The notes beneath the pieces are model-generated. The model was not told where the DNA came from. It saw nothing but the letters and a program-made list of their open reading frames with translations, and did no database searches. A program made the position numbers and the translations under genes. Below, in pieces: positions 1 to 10,969 of a stretch of 64,000 nucleotides of DNA (within the stretch, counting starts at the first letter, position 1; the number at the start of each line of letters is the position of its first letter). The stretch covers positions 1 to 64,000 of the forward strand of contig NZ_CABVHY010000015.1 of NCBI RefSeq assembly GCF_902497875.1. The letters run 5' to 3'. Origin of the DNA: Pseudomonas fluorescens (GTDB lineage: Bacteria > Pseudomonadota > Gammaproteobacteria > Pseudomonadales > Pseudomonadaceae).

Positions 1-1180
<1,180 letters not shown>

Positions 1181-1340
1181 TATAACACCCAAGCAATTTG
1201 TTGACTCGAAAGAGCACCAGATTGCGGTGTGTGAAGACGAAACGAACCGAAAGTTCGAGATACTCACAAAACACCGAAAGCTATCACATACTCAATTTGC
1301 TGAAGCGAGGCCAGCTGGCCACGACTCAGTACCCGAATTT

Positions 1341-1456
1341 TTTGACGACCATAGAGCATTGGAACCACCTGATCCCATCCCGAACTCAGCAGTGAAACGA
1401 TGCATCGCCGATGGTAGTGTGGGGTTTCCCCATGTGAGAGTAGGTCATCGTCAAGA
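1341..1456 (+). rRNA. 5S ribosomal RNA
   Basis: The sequence matches a Pseudomonas 5S rRNA of about 116 nt, with the conserved blocks ggaaccacctgatccc, cgaactcagcagtgaaa and gatggtagtgtgggg. The two ends (tgacgacc and gtcatcgtca) pair to form helix I. The ends are placed by this pairing and may be off by one to three bases. It is the last gene of the rRNA operon and is followed at once by a strong terminator. Confidence 0.95.
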
Positions 1457-1469
1457 TTAAATTCCGAAA

Positions 1470-1505
1470 CCCCTGTCTGCTTACGCAGACAGGGGTTTTG
1501 TTTTT
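1470..1505 (+). terminator. rRNA operon terminator
   Basis: A perfect 11-bp stem (cccctgtctgc / gcagacagggg) closes a four-base loop and is followed by ttttgttttt. It sits 14 nt after the 5S gene, as expected for the intrinsic terminator of the rRNA operon. It separates the operon from recC. Confidence 0.93.
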
Positions 1506-1569
1506 GGGCGCGATTTGCCGACGGTGTTAAAGTCCCTCCCTCGCTTTTGCATTCTTCAAGGAAGCCGCT

Positions 1570-4500
1570 ATGCCGGACGCGACGTCACTCAATGCTGCTT
1601 TTATGGTGGTTCAAAGCAACAGCCTGGAAGAACTGCGCAGTCTGGTGATCAACGTAATGCGGCGTTATCCGTTGGCTCCCCTGGAAAATGAAATTGCCCT
1701 GGTGCAGAGCAACGGTATCGCCCAGTGGCTGAAGCTGGCATTGGCAGAAGACCCGGAAGCCGGGGATACGGGGGGCTGCGGCATAGCGGCCGCGATTGAT
1801 GTGCAGTTGCCGGGCAGCTTCATGTGGCAGCTCTATCGTATGGTGCTGGGCCGTGACGAGATTCCGGCCAAATCCCTGCTGGATAAGGCCCCACTGACCT
1901 GGCGGCTGATGCGCTTGTTGCCCGAGCTGATCGATCAGCCGCACTTCGAACCCCTGCAACGCTTCCTCACCCACGACACCGACCTGCGCAAGCGCTACCA
2001 ACTGGCCGAACGGCTGGCGGATCTGTTCGACCAATACCAGGTGTATCGCGCCGACTGGCTGGAAGACTGGGCCGCCGGTCGCCATCAACTACGCAATGTC
2101 AGGGGCGAAGCCAAGGCGCTGACGCCCGCCAACTGCTGGCAGGCCGAATTGTGGCGTGCACTGTTGCTGGATGTCGGCACAGAGGGCATGGCGCAAAGCC
2201 GTGCCGGAGTCCATCAACGCTTCATTGAACGCATCAACAGCCTGGACGCAGCGCCAAAAGGCTTGCCTTCCCGAGTGATCGTTTTCGGTATTTCTTCACT
2301 GCCTGCTCAAGCCCTCGAAGCGCTCGCCGGGTTGGCACGTTTCAGTCAGGTGCTGCTGTGCGTACATAACCCCTGTCGGCACCATTGGGCGGACATCGTC
2401 GCCGATAAAGATCTGTTACGGCACCAATACAAGCGTCAGGCGCGCAAGGCCGGAATGCCCGTGGTACTCGACCCGCAAAGCCTGCATCAACACGCCCATC
2501 CATTGTTGGCGGCCTGGGGTAAACAGGGGCGTGACTACATCAATTTGCTCGACAGTTATGACGATCCCGGCAGCTATCGTTCGGCCTTTCGCGATGGACG
2601 AATCGATCTGTTCAGCGAAAACCAGCCAAAGAATATGCTCAACCAGTTGCAGGACGACATCCTCGAGTTACGTCCTCTGAATGAGACCCGCGAACTCTGG
2701 CCGGCGATCGATCCCGCACAGGATCACTCGATCCGTTTTCACATTGCCCACAGCGCCCAGCGTGAAGTGGAAATCCTCCACGACCAGCTGCTCGAGCGCT
2801 TCAGCGCCGATCCACAGTTGAACCCTCGCGATGTGATCGTGATGGTCCCGGATATCGACAGTTATGCGCCGCATATCCGCGCGGTATTTGGCCAGCTTGA
2901 GCGAGATGACCGACGTTTCATTCCCTTTACGCTGGCGGACCAGGGTCAGCGTGGCCGCGATCCGCTGCTGATTGCCGTGGAACATCTGCTCAAGCTCCCG
3001 GACAGCCGTTTCCCGGTCAGCGAGATTCTCGATCTGCTGGATGTTCCAGCCTTGCGCGCTCGCTTTGGGGTTGAGGAGCGCGACCTGCCGACCTTGCATC
3101 GCTGGATTGAAGGCGCCGGTATTCGCTGGGGCATGAACGCCGAACAGCGCGCCGGGCTCGGTCTGCCGGATGAGCTGGAGCAGAACAGCTGGCGTTTCGG
3201 CCTGCGCCGGATGCTGCTCGGTTATGCCGTTGGCAGCGGCGCTGCGTGTGACGGCATTGAACCTTACGATGAAATCGGCGGGCTGGACGCCGCATTGATC
3301 GGGCCGCTGGTGGCCTTGCTCGATGCATTGCAGATCGCCCATCAGCAACTCTCGCTGCCGGCACCGCCACAGCAATGGGGCGAGCGTCTGCAAGCACTGG
3401 TACAGGTGTTCTTCCTGGCCAGTAATGAACATGACGACTACCTCCTGGCTCAGCTCGAAGACTTGCGCGAAAGCTGGCTGGACACCTGCGAGTCGGTTGG
3501 CTTACAGGATAAGCTACCGCTGACCGTGGTCCGTGAGGCCTGGCTGGCCGGTCTCGACCAGGGCCGGCTATCGCAACGCTTTCTGGCCGGGGCGGTGAAT
3601 TTCTGCACCTTGATGCCGATGCGCGCGATTCCTTTCAAGCTGGTCTGCCTGCTTGGCATGAATGACGGCGACTATCCGCGTGCGCAGCCACCGCTGGACT
3701 TCGATCTGATGGGCAGCGACTACCGTCCCGGCGACCGTTCGCGGCGTGAGGATGATCGCTACCTGCTGCTCGAGGCTTTGCTCTCGGCGCGAGATCAGCT
3801 GTACATCAGTTGGGTCGGACGGAGCATTCGCGACAACAGCGAGCGTCCGGCGTCGGTATTGATCGGTCAGTTGCGCGATCATCTGGCCAGCGGTTGGCGG
3901 CTGTCCGATAGCGATGAATCGCTGCTTGAGGCAATGACTCAGGAACATCCACTGCAACCCTTCAGTGCACGCTACTTCCATGAAGGCGATGCGCTGTTCA
4001 GTTACGCTCGAGAGTGGCAGTTGCTGCATCAGCCATCGGCACCAGCCAGCGAACTCCCAGCGCTTGCGGCCTACCACCAGGAGGAGCCGCTGAGCCTCGG
4101 CCTTTTGCAGGACTTCCATCGAAATCCGGTGCGACATTTCTTCAGTCAGCGGCTCAAGGTGTTTTTCGAAGCCGCCGAGGTGCCGCTGGCGGATGAGGAG
4201 CCCTTTGTCCTCGATGCGTTGCAACGCTATAGCCTGAGCGACAGCTTGCTGGAAGCCGCCCTTGGCCATGGGGATCAGCCGGATCAGGCATTGGCAGCCC
4301 AAGCCAAACGCTTGCAGGGTTGTGGTCTGTTGCCGATGGCCGGGTTCGGTGAACGCCTGCAACAGGAACTGATCGAGCCTTTGCCGGATTTGCTGCAACG
4401 CTATCAGCAGCTGTTGGCGTTATGGCCGACACCTCTCAACAGTGCCTTGCCAGTGAGCCTCGAATTGCACGGAATTGCTCTTGAAGGCTGGCTCAGTGGC

Positions 4501-5022
4501 CTGCATCAACGCAGCGATGGCGGATTATTGGCTGTCACTACGATCCCCAACAGCATCGGTTCGATAAAGACCCGCAAATGGCATCGGCTGACCCGCCCCT
4601 GGGTCAATCATCTGGCGGCCTGTGCCAGCGGGTTGTCGCTGACCACGGCGCTGGTGGCCAGCGACGACAGCTTGTTGTTGCCGCCCCTGGAGAAGAACGC
4701 AGCCCTGAAAACCTTGGGCGATCTGGTGCAGGCCTGGCAATCCGGCATGCGTCAGCCATTACCGATTGCGGTAAAAACCGCTTTCGCCTGGCTGGCTCAG
4801 ACCGATCCGCTCAAAGCCGAAGCGGCCGCGCGCAAAGCCTATGAGGGTGATGGTCAAACCACTGATGGCGAGCGCCGCGAAAGCCCGGCCCTGGCCCGGC
4901 AATTCGCCGATTACAACGCTCTGGTTGCTGACGAAACCTTCGCCAACTGGTGCGACGCGCTCTATCGCCCGCTGCTTGAAGCCCCGTGGCGATCATTGGC
5001 CAGCGAGGAGGCTCGCTCATGA
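1570..5022 (+). CDS. recC: RecBCD enzyme subunit RecC (1150 aa)
   Basis: RecC is the Chi-recognising scaffold subunit of the RecBCD helicase-nuclease that processes DNA double-strand breaks. The 1150-residue protein is close to the usual family length (E. coli RecC is 1122). It opens with the family-typical stretch VVQSNSLEELRSLV and NEIALVQSNGIAQWLK. It has an inactive SF1-helicase-like body (for example LVCLLGMNDGDYPR) and no Walker A motif, as expected of RecC. The start at 1570 follows the weak signal aaggaagccgct; an in-frame ATG at 1603 is possible. The stop overlaps the recB start by 4 nt, so translation is probably coupled. Order recC-recB-recD with no ptrA between is usual in Pseudomonas. 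Confidence 0.97.
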   Translation: MPDATSLNAAFMVVQSNSLEELRSLVINVMRRYPLAPLENEIALVQSNGIAQWLKLALAEDPEAGDTGGCGIAAAIDVQLPGSFMWQLYRMVLGRDEIPAKSLLDKAPLTWRLMRLLPELIDQPHFEPLQRFLTHDTDLRKRYQLAERLADLFDQYQVYRADWLEDWAAGRHQLRNVRGEAKALTPANCWQAELWRALLLDVGTEGMAQSRAGVHQRFIERINSLDAAPKGLPSRVIVFGISSLPAQALEALAGLARFSQVLLCVHNPCRHHWADIVADKDLLRHQYKRQARKAGMPVVLDPQSLHQHAHPLLAAWGKQGRDYINLLDSYDDPGSYRSAFRDGRIDLFSENQPKNMLNQLQDDILELRPLNETRELWPAIDPAQDHSIRFHIAHSAQREVEILHDQLLERFSADPQLNPRDVIVMVPDIDSYAPHIRAVFGQLERDDRRFIPFTLADQGQRGRDPLLIAVEHLLKLPDSRFPVSEILDLLDVPALRARFGVEERDLPTLHRWIEGAGIRWGMNAEQRAGLGLPDELEQNSWRFGLRRMLLGYAVGSGAACDGIEPYDEIGGLDAALIGPLVALLDALQIAHQQLSLPAPPQQWGERLQALVQVFFLASNEHDDYLLAQLEDLRESWLDTCESVGLQDKLPLTVVREAWLAGLDQGRLSQRFLAGAVNFCTLMPMRAIPFKLVCLLGMNDGDYPRAQPPLDFDLMGSDYRPGDRSRREDDRYLLLEALLSARDQLYISWVGRSIRDNSERPASVLIGQLRDHLASGWRLSDSDESLLEAMTQEHPLQPFSARYFHEGDALFSYAREWQLLHQPSAPASELPALAAYHQEEPLSLGLLQDFHRNPVRHFFSQRLKVFFEAAEVPLADEEPFVLDALQRYSLSDSLLEAALGHGDQPDQALAAQAKRLQGCGLLPMAGFGERLQQELIEPLPDLLQRYQQLLALWPTPLNSALPVSLELHGIALEGWLSGLHQRSDGGLLAVTTIPNSIGSIKTRKWHRLTRPWVNHLAACASGLSLTTALVASDDSLLLPPLEKNAALKTLGDLVQAWQSGMRQPLPIAVKTAFAWLAQTDPLKAEAAARKAYEGDGQTTDGERRESPALARQFADYNALVADETFANWCDALYRPLLEAPWRSLASEEARS

Positions 5023-8000
5023 CCACCAAGACACCTCTGGCATTGGCGTTCCCCCTGCGAGGCAGCCAACTGATCGAAGCCAGCGCCGGGACCGGCAAGA
5101 CCTTCACCATTTCGGCGCTCTATCTGCGCCTGGTGCTCGGCCATGGTGGTGAGCCCGCCGGCTTCGGCCGCGAATTGCTGCCGCCGCAGATTCTGGTGGT
5201 GACCTTCACCGATGCCGCGACCAAGGAGCTGCGTGAGCGTATCCGCACCCGTCTGGCCGAAGCGGCGCGGTTTTTCCGCGATGAAACGCCGGCACCGGAT
5301 GATTTGATCAACCAGTTGCGCGAGCAGTACAGCCCGGAGCAATGGCCAGGTTGCGCCAATCGCCTGGACATCGCGGCGCAATGGATGGACGAGGCGGCGG
5401 TCTCGACGATTCACAGTTGGTGTCAGCGCATGTTGCGCGAGCATGCCTTCGACAGTGGCAGCCTGTTTACCCAGACCCTGGAAACCGACCACAGCGACTT
5501 GCTCGGTGAAGTGCTGCGCGATTACTGGCGGCTGTTTTGCTACCCGATGCAAGGGGATGCGCTGAGCTGGGTGCGTGCCAACTGGGGTGGCCCGGCCGCC
5601 TTGTTGCCGCGAGTCCGCGCCTTGTTTGCCAGCGAACGCGACAACGCCCATGGCAAAGCACCGGCCGAGCTGATTGCCGAATGCCTGCAGGAGCGACGCG
5701 AGGCCTTGGTGCAACTCAAGACGCCCTGGCTGCAATGGGCGGCCGAGCTGCGCGCTATCTGCCTGCAAGCGGTCACCGACAAGGCCGTCGATGGGCGCAA
5801 GATGCAGGCGCGCTACTTCGAGCCCTGGTTCGAAAAAATCAGTGCCTGGGCTGCGGAGGAATCCCAGGAACAATTGGATATCGGCACCGGCTTCAGTCGT
5901 CTGACCCCGGACGGCATGGCTGAAGCCTGGAAAGGCCAGGCCCCGAACCATCCTGGGCTGGACGCGATGCCCGGGCTCAAAGCCAGCCTGGATGCCTTGC
6001 CAACCCCGGATGCCGCAGTCCTGCAACATGCTGCGCAGTGGGTCGGTGCGCGCTTTGAAGAAGAGAAGCGCCGGCGCGCCGAAATGGGCTTCGACGACAT
6101 GCTGCTGCGCCTCGACGCCGCCCTGCAAGCCGACGGCGGCGAGCGCCTGGCGACCTTGATCCGCGAGCAATTCCCGGTCGCGTTGATCGATGAGTTCCAG
6201 GACACCGACCCGGTGCAGTACCGGATCTTCGAGAGCATCTACCGCATCGAGGACAATAATCCCGAAAGCGGGCTGTTCCTGATCGGTGACCCGAAGCAGG
6301 CGATCTACGCCTTCCGTGGCGCCGATATCTACACCTACCTGCGCGCGCGCCAGGCCACCAGTGGCCGCTTGCACACCCTGGGCACCAACTTCCGCTCCAG
6401 CCATGGGATGGTCAAGGCGGTGAACCATGTATTCGAGCGAGCCGAGTCTCGTGAACTTGGCCGTGGTGCGTTTCTGTTCCGGGAAAACAGCGGCGAGAAC
6501 CCGGTGCCCTTCCTGCCCGTTGCCTCCCAGGGACGCAAAGAATTTCTGCAGGTCGATGGCCAGCCGCTGCCTGCGCTGAACATCTGGCAGTTGTCCGCCG
6601 AACAGCCATTGTCCGGTGTGGTTTACCGGCAACAACTGGCCGCCGCCTGCGCCAGTGAAATCGTCGCGCTGCTCAATGGTGGTCAGCAGGGCCGAGCGGG
6701 GTTTGTTCGAGGCGGTGATGAGTTGCGCGGCCTGCTGCCGGCCGATATCGCGATTCTGGTGCGTGACGGCAAAGAGGCCCAGGCGGTACGCGCCGAGCTG
6801 TCCGCCCGAGGCGTACGCAGCGTCTACCTGTCGGACAAGGATTCAGTGTTCGCCGCCCAGGAAGCTCATGACCTGCTGGCCTGGCTCAAGGCCTGCGCCG
6901 AGCCGGATGTCGAACGGCCGTTACGTGCGGCACTGGCCTGTATCACGCTGAACCTGCCGCTGGCCGAGCTGGAGCGTTTGAATCAGGACGAACTGGCCTG
7001 GGAAGCGCGGGTCATGCAGTTCCGCGGCTATCGGGCAATCTGGCGCAATCAGGGTGTGCTTGCGATGCTGCGCCGTCTGCTGCATGACTTCCAGTTGCCT
7101 CAGGCGTTGATTGCTCGCAGCGATGGTGAGCGAGTGTTGACCAATCTGTTGCACCTGTCCGAACTGCTGCAGCAAGCCGCCGCCGAACTCGATGGCGAAC
7201 AAGCCTTGATCCGGCATCTGGCCGAGCATCTGGCATTGTCGGGGCAGGCCGGCGAAGAGCAGATTCTGCGGCTGGAAAGTGACGAGCAATTGGTCAAGGT
7301 GGTGACCATCCACAAGTCCAAAGGCCTCGAGTACCCCTTGGTGTTTCTGCCGTTCATCTGCTCGGCCAAGCCGGTGGATGGCAGCCGCCTGCCGCTGCAT
7401 TACCACGACGCGGCGGGCAAGGCGCAGGTGTCGTTGAAGCCGACCGCCGAGCTGATTGCCCAGGCGGATGAGGAGCGTCTGGCGGAAGACCTGCGCTTGC
7501 TCTACGTGGCACTGACTCGTGCGCAACATGCTTGCTGGTTGGGCGTCACCGACCTCAAACGCGGCAATAACAACAGTTCAGTCCTGCACCTCTCGGCATT
7601 GGGTTATCTGCTGGGGGGGGGCGCTGCCCTGACCGAGTCGGCCGGCTTGAACCGCTGGCTGGAAGACTTGCAGCAAGGCTGCGAGGCGCTGAGCTATCGC
7701 GAAATGCCGCAAGCCACCGATGAATGCTTCCATCCGCCGCGCAACGAAGCGCGCTTGCTCGCGCCGCTGATTCCTAAACGCAAGGCTGCGGAGAACTGGT
7801 GGATCGCCTCCTATAGCGCCCTGCGCATTGGCGAGCGCATGAGCGCCGGCAGCGACGAAGCACCGGAAAGTCCGCAGGCGCAGAAGCTCTTCGACGATGA
7901 GCGACTTGATCCGGATTCCCCTCGGGCAGTCATTGCCAGCGGTGGCGATATCCACCACTTCCCCCGTGGCCCGAACCCGGGGACCTTTCTCCACGGCTTG

Positions 8001-8711
8001 CTCGAGTGGGCCGGTGACGAAGGTTTTGCCGCGGATCGGCACAGTATCGAAGATGCCATCGGCCGGCGTTGCAACCGCCGTGGTTGGGAAGGCTGGATCG
8101 GCACCTTGAGCGACTGGCTGCAGCACCTGCTACAAGCGCCATTACCGATCGGCGCCGGACAGCCGCCCGTGGTGTTCGAACAATTGACCCAGTACCGGGT
8201 CGAGATGGAATTCTGGTTTGCCAGCCACAAAGTCGACGTGCTCAAACTCGATGAACTGGTGCGCCAATACACCCATAACGGCGTGTCCCGGGTGGCGGCA
8301 GAACCGGTGTTGCTCAATGGCATGTTCAAGGGCTTTATCGACCTGACCTTCGAGCACCAGGGCCGTTACTACGTCGCCGATTACAAATCCAACTGGCTGG
8401 GCGTCGATGATTCGGCCTACACCGGGCAGGCGATGGAACAATCGATTCTCGACAACCGCTACGACCTGCAATATGTGTTGTACCTGCTGGCCCTGCATCG
8501 CCAACTCAAGGCGCGGCTGGCCGACTACGATTACGAGCGGCACATGGGCGGGGCGCTGTATCTGTTTTTACGTGGCACCCAGGCCGCGAGCCGGGGCGTG
8601 TATTTCAGTCGTCCGCCGCGGGAGTTGATCGAACGTCTGGACCGGCTGTTCCAGGGCAAACCGGAACAACCCAAGGCTGAACCCGCCTGGGAACAGGGAG
8701 TATTGCTATGA
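5019..8711 (+). CDS. recB: RecBCD enzyme subunit RecB (1230 aa)
   Basis: RecB is the 3'-5' helicase and only nuclease subunit of RecBCD. The Walker A motif ASAGTGKT is at residues 21-28. The helicase motifs DEFQDTDPVQY and GDPKQAIYAFRGAD follow in the middle, and HKSKGLEYP precedes the C-terminal half. The nuclease motif DYKSNW begins near residue 1121, with the catalytic Asp and Lys present. The start is taken at 5019 because gaggagg lies just upstream and the ATG overlaps the recC stop as ATGA; a longer reading frame begins at 4986 but lacks these signals. The stop overlaps recD by 4 nt. The protein is complete, so the complex should have both helicase and nuclease activity. Confidence 0.97.
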   Translation: MTTKTPLALAFPLRGSQLIEASAGTGKTFTISALYLRLVLGHGGEPAGFGRELLPPQILVVTFTDAATKELRERIRTRLAEAARFFRDETPAPDDLINQLREQYSPEQWPGCANRLDIAAQWMDEAAVSTIHSWCQRMLREHAFDSGSLFTQTLETDHSDLLGEVLRDYWRLFCYPMQGDALSWVRANWGGPAALLPRVRALFASERDNAHGKAPAELIAECLQERREALVQLKTPWLQWAAELRAICLQAVTDKAVDGRKMQARYFEPWFEKISAWAAEESQEQLDIGTGFSRLTPDGMAEAWKGQAPNHPGLDAMPGLKASLDALPTPDAAVLQHAAQWVGARFEEEKRRRAEMGFDDMLLRLDAALQADGGERLATLIREQFPVALIDEFQDTDPVQYRIFESIYRIEDNNPESGLFLIGDPKQAIYAFRGADIYTYLRARQATSGRLHTLGTNFRSSHGMVKAVNHVFERAESRELGRGAFLFRENSGENPVPFLPVASQGRKEFLQVDGQPLPALNIWQLSAEQPLSGVVYRQQLAAACASEIVALLNGGQQGRAGFVRGGDELRGLLPADIAILVRDGKEAQAVRAELSARGVRSVYLSDKDSVFAAQEAHDLLAWLKACAEPDVERPLRAALACITLNLPLAELERLNQDELAWEARVMQFRGYRAIWRNQGVLAMLRRLLHDFQLPQALIARSDGERVLTNLLHLSELLQQAAAELDGEQALIRHLAEHLALSGQAGEEQILRLESDEQLVKVVTIHKSKGLEYPLVFLPFICSAKPVDGSRLPLHYHDAAGKAQVSLKPTAELIAQADEERLAEDLRLLYVALTRAQHACWLGVTDLKRGNNNSSVLHLSALGYLLGGGAALTESAGLNRWLEDLQQGCEALSYREMPQATDECFHPPRNEARLLAPLIPKRKAAENWWIASYSALRIGERMSAGSDEAPESPQAQKLFDDERLDPDSPRAVIASGGDIHHFPRGPNPGTFLHGLLEWAGDEGFAADRHSIEDAIGRRCNRRGWEGWIGTLSDWLQHLLQAPLPIGAGQPPVVFEQLTQYRVEMEFWFASHKVDVLKLDELVRQYTHNGVSRVAAEPVLLNGMFKGFIDLTFEHQGRYYVADYKSNWLGVDDSAYTGQAMEQSILDNRYDLQYVLYLLALHRQLKARLADYDYERHMGGALYLFLRGTQAASRGVYFSRPPRELIERLDRLFQGKPEQPKAEPAWEQGVLL

Positions 8712-10795
8712 ATCGTTCCTTTGCCGATTTGCTGCCGACATCGCTGGCCGCGCAAAGCCTGGCCGAGCTGGCGCCCTTGAGTCGAGCCGACGACCTGTTG
8801 CTGTTGCTGGAACGCTGGGTCGAACGCGGCTGGCTGAGGGCGCTGGACAAAGCCTTTGTCGCCTTCCTGCATGAACTGGATCCCCAGGGTGACCCGCTGG
8901 TGTTGCTGGCGGCGGCGTTGACCAGCCATCAACTGGGCCACGGGCACGTCTGCCTGGATCTGTTCGAGACCCTCAAGGAGCCGGACTTCGCCCTGTCGTT
9001 GCCGCCGGAAGGCGAAGTACCGAGCGCTGCCATGTTGTTGCCTTCGCAACTGCTCGAAGCCTTGGAAGGCGCGCACTGGTGCAAGGTCCTGGCCTTGAGC
9101 AAATTGGTCGCGCTGGCCGTCGATGTCAGTGACGACGCGCAGCAGCGGCCGTTGGTGTTGTCCGGCAAGCGATTGTATTTGCGCCGTTACTGGGCTTATG
9201 AACGGCGCATCGACAGCGCCCTGCGCCAGCGTCTGGCGGCCGACGAAGCAATACCCGATCATCTGCCGGAACGTTTGAGCAGCTTGTTTGGTGTGGCCGC
9301 TGGCGAGGCGCCGATCGACTGGCAGAAACTCGCCTGCGCCCTGGCCACTCGCGCAGCCTTCAGCATCATCACCGGCGGCCCCGGCACCGGCAAGACCACC
9401 ACCGTGGTGCGTCTGCTGGCACTGCTGCAGGCGCCAGCGGTGGAGTCCGGCAAACCGTTGCGTATCCGCCTCGCCGCCCCCACCGGCAAGGCCGCCGCAC
9501 GGTTGACCGAATCCATCAGCCAACAGGTTCGTACCCTGACAGTCCCGCAAAACGTGCGGGACAAGATTCCCACGCAAGTCACCACCGTGCACCGTTTACT
9601 CGGCAGCCGCCCGGGCACCCGGCACTTTCGTCACCATGCCGGCAACCGCTTGCCGCTGGATGTGCTGGTGGTCGATGAAGCCTCGATGATCGACCTGGAA
9701 ATGATGGCCAACCTGCTCGACGCCTTGCCGGCCCATGCCCGGTTGGTCTTGCTCGGCGACAAGGACCAGTTGGCCTCGGTGGAGGCCGGTGCGGTGCTCG
9801 GTGATTTGTGCCGCGATGCCGAGGCCGGTTGGTACAGCCCGCAGACTCGCCAATGGCTGGAGTCGGTCAGCGGTGAAAACCTGAGTGCCAGTGCTTTGCA
9901 CGAAGACACTGAAGGCGCTCATCCGTTGGCCCAGCAAGTGGTGATGTTGCGCCACTCCCGGCGATTTGGTGAGGGCAGTGGCATTGGCCAGTTGGCCCGC
10001 TGGGTCAACCAGCAACACGCCGATGAGGCCCGCAAACTGTTGGCCGCGCGCAGCCATGCCGATGTGTTTTCGCTGGCGCTCAAGGGCGAGCAGGATCGCG
10101 CTCTGGAGCAGTTGGTGCTGGAAGGACAGGGCGACGGCCCGCAGGGTTATCGGCATTACCTGAGCTTGCTACGCAGCCAACGCCCGGCAGTCGATACCGC
10201 GCTTGAGGATCCACGCTGGACCGAATGGGCGCGCGAGGTGTTGCAAGCGTTCGACCGGTTTCAGTTGTTGTGTGCAGTGCGCAAGGGGCCCTGGGGCGTC
10301 GAGGGCTTGAACCTGCGCATCACCGGCGCGCTGCTCAAGGCCCGGCTGATCGACAGCGACCAGCAGTGGTACGAAGGTCGCCCGGTGCTGATGACCCGCA
10401 ACGATTACGGCCTGGGGTTGATGAATGGTGATATCGGCATCGCCCTGAAACTGCCGGAACGCGATGGTCCACAGGCCGGTAAACAAGTGCTGCGCGTGGC
10501 ATTCCCGCGCAACGATGGCCAGGGTGGCGTGCGTTTTGTCTTGCCCAGCCGGCTCAATGATGTGGAAACCGTGTTCGCCATGACCGTGCACAAATCCCAG
10601 GGTTCGGAATTCGCCCACACCGCGTTGATTCTTCCTGACGCACTGAATCCGGTGTTGACCAAGGAGCTGATCTACACCGGAATAACCCGCGCCAAGGACT
10701 GGTTCAGTCTGATCGAACCCCGGCCGGGTGTGTTCGAAGAGGCGGTGCGGCGCAAGGTCAAACGCCTGAGTGGGTTGATGCTGGAGCTCGGGTGA
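8708..10795 (+). CDS. recD: RecBCD enzyme subunit RecD (695 aa)
   Basis: RecD is the 5'-3' SF1B helicase subunit of RecBCD. The Walker A motif GGPGTGKT is at residues 223-230, followed by APTGKAAAR and the Walker B region VVDEASMID. HKSQGSEF near the C terminus is the conserved motif that closes the helicase core. The protein is longer than E. coli RecD (608 residues), mainly in the N-terminal and middle parts. It overlaps recB by 4 nt and is the last gene of the recCBD operon. A REP doublet follows its stop. Confidence 0.96.
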   Translation: MNRSFADLLPTSLAAQSLAELAPLSRADDLLLLLERWVERGWLRALDKAFVAFLHELDPQGDPLVLLAAALTSHQLGHGHVCLDLFETLKEPDFALSLPPEGEVPSAAMLLPSQLLEALEGAHWCKVLALSKLVALAVDVSDDAQQRPLVLSGKRLYLRRYWAYERRIDSALRQRLAADEAIPDHLPERLSSLFGVAAGEAPIDWQKLACALATRAAFSIITGGPGTGKTTTVVRLLALLQAPAVESGKPLRIRLAAPTGKAAARLTESISQQVRTLTVPQNVRDKIPTQVTTVHRLLGSRPGTRHFRHHAGNRLPLDVLVVDEASMIDLEMMANLLDALPAHARLVLLGDKDQLASVEAGAVLGDLCRDAEAGWYSPQTRQWLESVSGENLSASALHEDTEGAHPLAQQVVMLRHSRRFGEGSGIGQLARWVNQQHADEARKLLAARSHADVFSLALKGEQDRALEQLVLEGQGDGPQGYRHYLSLLRSQRPAVDTALEDPRWTEWAREVLQAFDRFQLLCAVRKGPWGVEGLNLRITGALLKARLIDSDQQWYEGRPVLMTRNDYGLGLMNGDIGIALKLPERDGPQAGKQVLRVAFPRNDGQGGVRFVLPSRLNDVETVFAMTVHKSQGSEFAHTALILPDALNPVLTKELIYTGITRAKDWFSLIEPRPGVFEEAVRRKVKRLSGLMLELG

Positions 10796-10806
10796 TATGG
10801 GAGCCC

Positions 10807-10939
10807 TGTGGCGAGGGAGCTTGCTCCCGCTCGGCTGCGCAGCAGTCGTAAAACCGATGCACGCGTTCTATCTGAAGATACGCGGTGACTGATTTTAGGG
10901 CCGCTGCGCGCCCCAGCGGGAGCAAGCCCCCTCGCCACA
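10807..10939. repeat. Composite REP doublet after recD
   Basis: Two inverted REP arms (tgtggcgagggagcttgc and its complement ending ctcgccaca) flank a spacer that also contains gcgcagcagtcgtaaaac and ttttagggccgctgcgc. The same composite element occurs in reverse at 49167-49317. It fills the gap between the convergent recD and ABC-transporter genes. Confidence 0.85.
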
Positions 10940-10969
10940 AAGTGAGAGCTTGCCCCCAAACCTGGCAAA

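Noticed and set aside
1181..1340. A tRNA or small gene in the 23S-5S spacer
   Set aside because: No cloverleaf or conserved tRNA box is seen, and the short frames overlap rRNA.
4962..6635. A 557-codon open frame on the minus strand across recB
   Set aside because: It lies opposite a highly conserved helicase gene, has no family motif and is a GC-rich shadow frame.
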